11,380 nucleotides of DNA from an uncultured Bacteroidales bacterium (GTDB taxonomy: Bacteria > Bacteroidota > Bacteroidia > Bacteroidales > P3). The translations under genes and the position numbers were made by a program. The notes beneath the pieces were generated by a model that worked only from the letters and a program-made list of their open reading frames with translations, made no database searches and was not told the DNA's origin. The first letter of the stretch is position 1; the number at the start of each line of letters is the position of its first letter. This document shows, in pieces, positions 1 to 6,390 of the stretch. The DNA is taken from the NCBI GenBank assembly GCA_900319595.1, contig ONOZ01000027.1, forward strand, positions 1 to 11,380, in the 5' to 3' direction.

Positions 1-840
1 AAACAGAAAAGGTGCCAATGTGGCTTTCATTCGCAATCCGAAAAATGTGTGAATAGTAGAGTTGTTTTCTATATCCCATTGATTGCAAACCATAGCGTAT
101 TTCATGGATACAATAATAAATATTGTAATCAATGTTCCAATGAAAAGACTGCCTGTATCACCCATAAATATCTTTGCTTTTTGCCAATTAAAGCGTAAAA
201 AACCAACAATTGCTCCAAGTATTGCCAACGAAGATATGTACATAAGAGCAGGAGATACTATATTGTAGTTTATAATTTTGATACCCACTACAATTAGATA
301 GAACAAGAAACAGAAAAGAAATACATTTAATGCCTGCATGCCTGCTTGTCCATCAATACCATCTATAAGGTTGTAAGCATTCACCACAACAACAAAGAAA
401 CAAATAGTAAGTGCGTAGCCGACCCACCAAGGGATATCATAAATACCAAGAAAACCTCCTAAACTTGTTAGTCTTACTCCGATATAAGACATAAATATTC
501 CTATGAGTATCTCAAAAAATAACTTGCTCCAAGGTGAAATATTGTGCATATCGTCCCTTCCGCCAATAATCAGCATTCCCGTTAGGCAAATTCCTAAAAA
601 TAGTATTTTCAGAAAGCTAATCTCTTGTCTATAAACAAACAGCATTCCAATGGTTGCAACCATAAATGCTATAAAAATAACAATTCCTCCCATGTGTGCG
701 GTGTAGCCTGTGTGAATTTTGCGACCACCTGCTTTGTCTAGTATCCTATATTTTTCCATTAGTTTAATAAACGGAGGCATCAGCACTAAGGATATAACAA
801 GTGCTAAGAAAAAAGAAATAAAAGTCAATCCCATTATCAT
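1..840 (-). CDS. Polyprenyl-phosphate GlcNAc-1-phosphate transferase, WecA/TagO type (partial, C-terminus missing)
   Basis: An open frame runs from an ATG at 840 to the left edge without a stop (280 codons), so the gene is cut by the window and not broken. The translation is a multi-pass membrane protein of the MraY/WecA family, which transfers a sugar-1-phosphate from a UDP-sugar to undecaprenyl phosphate at the inner membrane and so starts a surface glycan. Visible family motifs, in order, are GGRKIHTG (38-45) followed by HMGG, the catalytic Asp pair DD (96-97, in GGRDDMHN), NAYNLIDGIDG (154-164) and FMGDTGS (225-231). The last two resemble WecA/TagO more than MraY, whose usual form is NAVNLTDGLDG. 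A second in-frame ATG at 834 is an alternative start. The gene is divergent from guaA. Family assignment is secure; the exact sugar and glycan are not visible. Confidence 0.88.
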   Translation of the reverse strand, partial: MIMGLTFISFFLALVISLVLMPPFIKLMEKYRILDKAGGRKIHTGYTAHMGGIVIFIAFMVATIGMLFVYRQEISFLKILFLGICLTGMLIIGGRDDMHNISPWSKLFFEILIGIFMSYIGVRLTSLGGFLGIYDIPWWVGYALTICFFVVVVNAYNLIDGIDGQAGMQALNVFLFCFLFYLIVVGIKIINYNIVSPALMYISSLAILGAIVGFLRFNWQKAKIFMGDTGSLFIGTLITIFIIVSMKYAMVCNQWDIENNSTIHTFFGLRMKATLAPFLF

Positions 841-881
841 AATTAAGTTTATTTGTTTATTTTAGTGTTATATTTATTTTG

Positions 882-889
882 CAAATGTA
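882..889 (-). promoter_or_regulatory. Predicted -7 element for the WecA-like gene
   Basis: On the minus strand this reads TACATTTG, an exact match to the Bacteroidota -7 consensus TAnnTTTG, 41 bases upstream of the ATG at 840. No TTTG is present at the expected -33 distance; the spacer is instead filled by an A7T7 palindrome. The match is short in AT-rich DNA, so position relative to the gene carries much of the support. Confidence 0.5.
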
Positions 890-907
890 TAAAAAAATTT
901 TTTTATA
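888..907. repeat. Perfect 20-bp palindrome TAT-A7-T7-ATA
   Basis: The sequence is TAT, seven A, seven T, then ATA, which is self-complementary over 20 bases. It overlaps the last two bases of the predicted minus-strand -7 element and covers its -33/-7 spacer. It could be an operator, an UP-like bent A-tract, or chance in an extremely AT-rich 180-bp gap. It lacks a U-tract placed after a stable GC stem, so it does not look like a terminator. Confidence 0.4.
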
Positions 908-984
908 AAGCATTTTTTTTATAATTTATTTTATTTTTTTGCTAAATAGTAGCGGAAATATAGTATTTTTTCAAAAAAAAGTTG

Positions 985-992
985 TAATTTTG
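985..992 (+). promoter_or_regulatory. Predicted -7 element for guaA and its operon
   Basis: TAATTTTG matches the Bacteroidota -7 consensus TAnnTTTG exactly and lies 31 bases upstream of the guaA ATG, giving a predicted leader of about 25 nt. The -33 position has no clear TTTG, only T-rich sequence. No other consensus element is visible before the downstream genes at 2587, 3771 and 6391, so this is the best candidate to drive all four. Confidence 0.5.
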
Positions 993-1023
993 GATTTTTA
1001 AATAGGAATAAAAACTACATACT

Positions 1024-2550
1024 ATGCAGACAATATTGATTTTAGATAATGGTAGTCAATATACACAATTAATTGCTCGCAAGATAAGAGAACAAAACGT
1101 GTATTGTGAAATTCACCCTTATAACAAAATTCCGCAAATAACAGAAGATATAAAAGGAGTAGTACTTTCAGGTAGCCCTTATTCAGTTACAGATACTCAA
1201 GCACCTCAGATAGATCTATCCCTTTTCAAAGGCAAAATACCTCTTTTAGGAATATGCTATGGTGCTCAGTATATGGTGCATAAAGCTGGTGGAAAAGTAG
1301 AAAAAAGTGTGATAAGAGAATATGGTAGAGCAAGATTAGTCGCTGTAAATGAGGATTGTACATTATTAAAAGGCGTTAAGAAAGATTCGCAAGTATGGAT
1401 GTCGCATGGAGATACAATATTGCAGTTGCCAAGCGAAGCAGAGGTAATTTGTTCAACGGAAAATGTGCAGAATGCTGGTTATAAAATAAAAGGAGAAGAC
1501 ACTTATGCAATACAGTTCCACCCAGAAGTGCATCATAGTGAATTTGGAAGTCAGTTATTACGCAATTTTGTTATAAATATTTGTAATTGTGATGGAGATT
1601 GGACACCAAAAAATTTTGTAGACAGTACCATAAAGGAATTAAAAAAGAAACTTCAAGACGATAAGGTGGTACTTGGTCTGAGTGGGGGTGTGGATTCGTC
1701 AGTTGCTGCTATGCTTTTACATCTTGCTATTGGACAAAACTTGACTTGTATCTTTGTTGATAACGGTTTATTAAGGAAAAATGAGTTTGAAGACGTATTA
1801 GAATCCTATAAAAATATGGGATTAAACGTTATAGGTGTGGATGCAAAACAGAGATTCTATGACGTACTTGCAGGGGTAACAGAACCGGAAAAGAAACGTA
1901 AGGCAATAGGCAAGACATTTATAGATGTATTTGATTCAGAGGCTAATAAACTAAGAGATGTTAAGTGGTTAGGGCAAGGAACTATATACCCAGATGTGAT
2001 AGAATCAAGCAGTGTTAAAGGACCTTCGCAAACTATTAAATCGCATCATAATGTTGGTGGTTTGCCAGACTATATGAAACTACAATTAGTTGAACCTTTG
2101 CGTTTGTTATTCAAAGATGAGGTACGTAGGGTGGGTAAAGAATTAGGTTTAAAGTCAGAACTTTTAGGCAGACATCCTTTTCCAGGGCCAGGATTAGCAA
2201 TTCGTATATTAGGGGAGGTAACTAAGGAAAAAATTGCTATACTACAGGAGGTGGATAATATATTCATAGATTCTTTAAGGCAATGGAATTTGTATGATAA
2301 GGTATGGCAAGCAGGTGCTGTTTTACTTCCTATTCAAAGTGTGGGTGTCATGGGAGATGAACGCACATACGAAAGGGTTGTTGCCTTGCGTGCAGTAGAA
2401 AGCGTTGATGGTATGACTGCCGATTGGTGTCATTTACCGTATGAATTTTTAGCAGATGTTTCTAATAAGATAATCAATCAAGTCAAAGGAGTAAATAGAG
2501 TTTGTTATGATATATCCTCAAAACCTCCTGCAACAATAGAATGGGAATAA
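1024..2550 (+). CDS. guaA: GMP synthase (glutamine-hydrolysing)
   Basis: Converts XMP, glutamine and ATP to GMP, the last step of guanine nucleotide synthesis in the cytosol. At 508 residues it is the normal length for the two-domain bacterial enzyme. The N-terminal class I glutamine amidotransferase domain (about 1-190) has the nucleophile Cys78 in GICYGAQ and the His166/Glu168 pair in FHPEVHH. The ATP-pyrophosphatase domain follows, with the P-loop SGGVDSS (220-226) and VDNGLLR. The C-terminal dimerisation part contains FPGPGLAIR (386-394) and ends KPPATIEWE, the standard GuaA terminus. All key residues are intact. The start has the usual N-terminus (MQTILILDNGSQYTQ). It is probably the first gene of an operon with the three exported proteins behind it, separated from the next by 36 bp with no visible terminator. 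Confidence 0.98.
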   Translation: MQTILILDNGSQYTQLIARKIREQNVYCEIHPYNKIPQITEDIKGVVLSGSPYSVTDTQAPQIDLSLFKGKIPLLGICYGAQYMVHKAGGKVEKSVIREYGRARLVAVNEDCTLLKGVKKDSQVWMSHGDTILQLPSEAEVICSTENVQNAGYKIKGEDTYAIQFHPEVHHSEFGSQLLRNFVINICNCDGDWTPKNFVDSTIKELKKKLQDDKVVLGLSGGVDSSVAAMLLHLAIGQNLTCIFVDNGLLRKNEFEDVLESYKNMGLNVIGVDAKQRFYDVLAGVTEPEKKRKAIGKTFIDVFDSEANKLRDVKWLGQGTIYPDVIESSSVKGPSQTIKSHHNVGGLPDYMKLQLVEPLRLLFKDEVRRVGKELGLKSELLGRHPFPGPGLAIRILGEVTKEKIAILQEVDNIFIDSLRQWNLYDKVWQAGAVLLPIQSVGVMGDERTYERVVALRAVESVDGMTADWCHLPYEFLADVSNKIINQVKGVNRVCYDISSKPPATIEWE

Positions 2551-2586
2551 TTATATAGTATATATAATATTATTGGAAAATAGGAT

Positions 2587-3786
2587 ATGAAAAAAATATT
2601 TACTATATTATCATTAGCGGTCGTGTTTGTTACTTGTTATGGTAATAAGCCAAGCTCATTATATACGACCTCATTTGCGAAAAACAAGGAAATAAAAATA
2701 GCAATGTTGTTACCTCTTTTCTACGAGAATATAGACGAGTTATCGTTTAATGAATATAATATAGACGAAAAACGCAGTAAAAACTATAAATGCTTTTCCT
2801 ATATTTCATTCTACGAAGGTGCAAGGATTGCTCTGGATAATTTAGAGAAACAAGGATATAAGATAAAGTTGTATGTGTTTGATGTTGGCGAAAATGATGA
2901 GAAAAAAATGCAACGAGCGTTGAGCTATTCCCAGATGAAAGATATGGATTTGATTATTCCATTGGTTTTTAAGCAAAGTTTTGCACTTGTTAGTAGTTTT
3001 TGTCAAACCAATAACATACCCTTAATTAATCCCATGTCGCAGGATAGCAGTATATTGCAAAATCCTTACGTTTTTAAAATACAACCCGATGAGCATACCA
3101 TGTCTGCTGCACTTATGAACTATGTCAAACAAAGAGGGAATGCGTCTAAAATCATTGTTTTGTATGATGATAAGATTACTTCCTCCTCTATTTTGAATTA
3201 TTGGAAAGAGCATTTGCCAGCGGTATCAGAAAAATGGACTATTATCAATTATAGGAAAAATGCAATGAAGTTGAAAAATTATATTTCCAAAGATGATGAC
3301 AATATTGTAATAAATTTAATAAACAAAAGTAATGAACAAGATGCTAAACTGTATGCACAATCTGTTATAAATTCTTTATTACAAACAAAATGTCCAATAA
3401 CGTTGGTTGCTAATTATGATTGGCTTAACTACGTCGGTAACGATTTAAAGCAGTTGCAAAGTTTGAAATTTCATTTTTCTCTTCCCTACTATAATGATTA
3501 TACTAATGAGAATTTTATAGAATTTGTTAAACAATTTAGAGATAATTTTGATACCGAACCAGACAAAATCTACGCGGCATTAGGGTTTGATTTGATAATT
3601 TATTTTCTTCCGTTAATAAGTGCACATGGTAAGGAATTTGTAGCAAATCCTATAAACACAAAACAACAAAAAATGATAGCCAGGTATAAATTTGAGCGAG
3701 CAGGTACGGATAAGGGCTGGCAAAATATCAATACCACAATATATAAATTGGATAATTATAAAATAAAATCATGTTGGAGTTACTAA
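2587..3786 (+). CDS. Exported periplasmic-binding-protein-like protein (type 1 PBP fold, LivK-like)
   Basis: A 399-residue protein with an N-terminal signal (MKKIFTILSLAVVFVTC). Cys17 might be lipidated, but the preceding residues (FVT) are a poor lipobox, so lipoprotein status is open. The mature part looks like a type 1 periplasmic-binding fold as in branched-chain amino acid receptors. It has IKIAMLLPLFYEN (36-48) as the first strand, FYEGARIALDNL (75-86), a second-strand region DLIIPLVF with INPMSQ (121-152), and TEPDKIYAALGFDLIIYFLP (323-342) near the end. Bacteroidota homologues I know of often carry a LysM domain in front; none is visible here. No ABC permease or ATPase gene is nearby, so a classical uptake role is not supported. 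Its 3' end overlaps the next gene by 16 bp, implying coupled translation. Ligand unknown. Confidence 0.72.
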   Translation: MKKIFTILSLAVVFVTCYGNKPSSLYTTSFAKNKEIKIAMLLPLFYENIDELSFNEYNIDEKRSKNYKCFSYISFYEGARIALDNLEKQGYKIKLYVFDVGENDEKKMQRALSYSQMKDMDLIIPLVFKQSFALVSSFCQTNNIPLINPMSQDSSILQNPYVFKIQPDEHTMSAALMNYVKQRGNASKIIVLYDDKITSSSILNYWKEHLPAVSEKWTIINYRKNAMKLKNYISKDDDNIVINLINKSNEQDAKLYAQSVINSLLQTKCPITLVANYDWLNYVGNDLKQLQSLKFHFSLPYYNDYTNENFIEFVKQFRDNFDTEPDKIYAALGFDLIIYFLPLISAHGKEFVANPINTKQQKMIARYKFERAGTDKGWQNINTTIYKLDNYKIKSCWSY

Positions 3787-6386
3787 AATATAGAATCTTA
3801 TTCATTACATTCATTTTATGGTGTGGCATAAGCCAATGCCAAATGGATACGACACATAATCTCAAAACTCCTATATTGATAAATAATCTTACAGTGGATA
3901 TATATTCTCTCAAAGAGCAGAGATTGATATATAATGTTTCGACCCTTAATCAAGAAAACATAACGTTATCGTGGAAAAATTCATTTGCAAAAAAGACAAA
4001 GACAAAGTGGTTTGTACGGTTGCAATATCGTTTGGGTGAAGATTCTATTTGGAAAGATGTTAAGGATAAAAACAATCGCAATATAGAGTTTGTAACTACT
4101 CAAAAAAGGTATACCAAAGTGTTTGAGAATATAAACTTACCAGAAGAGTGTCATAATCAAGATTTTGTACAGATAGCATTTTTGATAAATACTTTTTCTA
4201 AAACTAAAAGTGGGTATCCTATTATTGTTTTCAAGCAATTGCAAATTAGTTCCTTTTATGATGAGTTTTGGGGAACACCTGCAAAAGTTGATGTGTCGAA
4301 ACATAATTGTGATACATGTGTAGGTTTGACTGAAATTTTATTCGATAGAATTCCTATTCCATTTGTGTATCCCGAAAGTAAAAAAATAGTGATTGAATCA
4401 GCAAACATAAGAGATAATATTACTTTAAAACTTGTTGGAGCTGATGCTAATAATTTTTCGTTATCTCACTATTCTATTAATAACAAAACTCCAAAGAAAA
4501 TAATAACGGTTAACTATATCCCCAAAAAAGAAGGTAAACATAAAACTATACTTCAGATAAATACGACTAAACTTTCTAGACCTATAGAGATAAAATTGGA
4601 GGGAGTATCTGCCAAGCGTATTGATTATAACGAAAATATGTTGCCTAATAATACAATGATAGATAATTATTTATCGTACAATATTCCTGTTTTTTCTAAT
4701 ACTGATTATCAATATAGAATAGAGCAGGCATATAGTGATTTTCAACAAATTAGAATCCGATATAGATGGTATAGAGATGATAAATTATTGTTTTCGATGT
4801 ATGATACAGTTAAAAAAATAGACTATTGTGTATCTTTGCAATCACCAGATGGAGCGACCAATTTGGAGATAGAATTGACAGCAGCAAATGATATTATATT
4901 GAAAGATTATTATTTGGGGTTGCCAAGAGTGAAAACAATGATAAAATCAGGTCGTTGGTCAGAGAGTAGTAATTGGAAACCAAAAGGTCAGCCTGTTATA
5001 GAGGATTTTGTCGTAATAGATAAGAATGTGAAGGCTCTGGTGGATGACGATGTCGCATGTCACATGCTTATATTATCAGATAGTGCTAATGTGTCTATAA
5101 ATACAGGCAAAATATTTTACATTTCGAACGATATTTTTTATAATAAAAATTCTTATTTTACTGTTCGTCAACATATTTTACCTAATGTGTGGAATTATAT
5201 TTCTTCTCCCGTAAATCAAGTGCGTGCCGCAATTTTTTCTATGAAAAATAATTCGTTTGATAACGATACCTGGTTTATGCAATACAATACTGGCAAGAAA
5301 AGTAAGTTAGATGATTATTGGAGTGAGTATATAACCGACCCTGAATTTACACTTCGGCCCGCAAAAGGTTATGCTGTTTATACCCATCAGCCGATAGATG
5401 TAAAATATGAGGGGCTTCTGTGTAATAGCAATGTAACCATTCCGCTCATTTGGACAAAAGAAGACAGGTGGAATTTAGTTGGCAATCCTTACACCGCTCC
5501 TTTATCTTCTAGAAAGTTATTTGAAGAAATTGAAGGTAAGATACAGGGGAATACTGTAATGTTATTAGATAAGGAAACCAAAGTTTATAACCCTATAATT
5601 ATTGATGCAAAAGAGGAAATCATGATTCCTTCTTTAGAATCGTTCTTTGTAGAGTCCTTACATCCTAATGATGAGATTACTTTCAAAAGAAAACATCAAT
5701 ATATACCAAGTACTTCAGAGCAACAGTGGATTAATAATAATTATTTACGTCTTTCGGTAACCAAAGATATGTGGCATCAATACGTATTGTTAGGTATGGA
5801 CGACAACGCGAAAAAAGGTTTTGAGGCTTTGGATTGTCATAAACTTTTTGGCAATAATGAAAATATGCCAGAGATATATTTGAAAGACGATAAGGAAGAA
5901 TATTCCGTTTGTGTATTTGATTCCTATCCCGCATCTTATGATATTGGACTTTATGCAGGTAGTAGTGCGGACATAGAGTTGAATGTAAACAATCTTTCTG
6001 TACTTCCGGATTACGTTCAGATATTGATTGAAGACAAAGAGAGCAAAATTTTTTATGATATTTGCTCGCAAGGAGGCATAAAGACTTATCTTAGTAAGGG
6101 GACGCATGAAAAATATCGTATTCATATACTAAAATCCATTTCTTTCAACAAAGTGAAAGATGATTTGACGGGAATTTACGTTTGGCAGGATAAAAACAGG
6201 TTGTTATTCTTTTCTAATGGTGTTCAGCGGGTAGAAAAATTTGAGATTATCAAAAATGACAAGATTATTAACTCATCTATTGTTGATAGAAAAGTGATTG
6301 AGAATGAACTTTCTAGAGGCAAATATACCATGAAGATTTATTTTGATACCAATATCAAGAAAGAAATTAATATAGAGATGAAATAA
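3771..6386 (+). CDS. Large secreted surface protein, probable type IX secretion cargo with degenerate C-terminal sorting domain
   Basis: An 871-residue protein with a hydrophobic signal segment (about 5-21). After an unassigned N-terminal region, residues 205-280 resemble a choice-of-anchor-D/ASH-type Ig-like fold (LVGADANNFSLS, then NYIPKKEGKH and IEIKLEGVSA). Next come the pattern SGRWSESSNW (393-402), a beta-rich stretch, NYISSPV (475-481), GYAVY (533-537) and RWNLVGNPY (566-574), a series common in Bacteroidota T9SS-exported surface proteins. Residues 655-790 fit the frequently following module (GFEALDCHKL, EIYL, then KYRIHIL). The last 70 residues resemble a divergent type A sorting domain (FEIIKNDKIINSS, LSRGKYTMKIYF). 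No catalytic site is recognised. A CxxC (180/183) is present. The ATG lies inside the previous gene. Its partner in cell-surface delivery would be a T9SS encoded elsewhere; the specific function is unknown. Confidence 0.75.
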   Translation: MLELLKYRILFITFILWCGISQCQMDTTHNLKTPILINNLTVDIYSLKEQRLIYNVSTLNQENITLSWKNSFAKKTKTKWFVRLQYRLGEDSIWKDVKDKNNRNIEFVTTQKRYTKVFENINLPEECHNQDFVQIAFLINTFSKTKSGYPIIVFKQLQISSFYDEFWGTPAKVDVSKHNCDTCVGLTEILFDRIPIPFVYPESKKIVIESANIRDNITLKLVGADANNFSLSHYSINNKTPKKIITVNYIPKKEGKHKTILQINTTKLSRPIEIKLEGVSAKRIDYNENMLPNNTMIDNYLSYNIPVFSNTDYQYRIEQAYSDFQQIRIRYRWYRDDKLLFSMYDTVKKIDYCVSLQSPDGATNLEIELTAANDIILKDYYLGLPRVKTMIKSGRWSESSNWKPKGQPVIEDFVVIDKNVKALVDDDVACHMLILSDSANVSINTGKIFYISNDIFYNKNSYFTVRQHILPNVWNYISSPVNQVRAAIFSMKNNSFDNDTWFMQYNTGKKSKLDDYWSEYITDPEFTLRPAKGYAVYTHQPIDVKYEGLLCNSNVTIPLIWTKEDRWNLVGNPYTAPLSSRKLFEEIEGKIQGNTVMLLDKETKVYNPIIIDAKEEIMIPSLESFFVESLHPNDEITFKRKHQYIPSTSEQQWINNNYLRLSVTKDMWHQYVLLGMDDNAKKGFEALDCHKLFGNNENMPEIYLKDDKEEYSVCVFDSYPASYDIGLYAGSSADIELNVNNLSVLPDYVQILIEDKESKIFYDICSQGGIKTYLSKGTHEKYRIHILKSISFNKVKDDLTGIYVWQDKNRLLFFSNGVQRVEKFEIIKNDKIINSSIVDRKVIENELSRGKYTMKIYFDTNIKKEINIEMK

Positions 6387-6390
6387 TGTA

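Noticed and set aside
83..268. 61-codon plus-strand ORF near the left edge
   Set aside because: It is opposite the partial glycosyl-phosphate transferase, whose catalytic motifs are intact on the minus strand here.
2587..3786. Substrate-binding subunit of a branched-chain amino acid ABC transporter
   Set aside because: Only the fold supports it; no permease or ATPase gene lies nearby and the neighbours are surface proteins.
5790..6125. 111-codon minus-strand ORF inside the 871-residue gene
   Set aside because: Shadow of a coding frame with consistent cargo-type motifs through this stretch; no promoter or family features.
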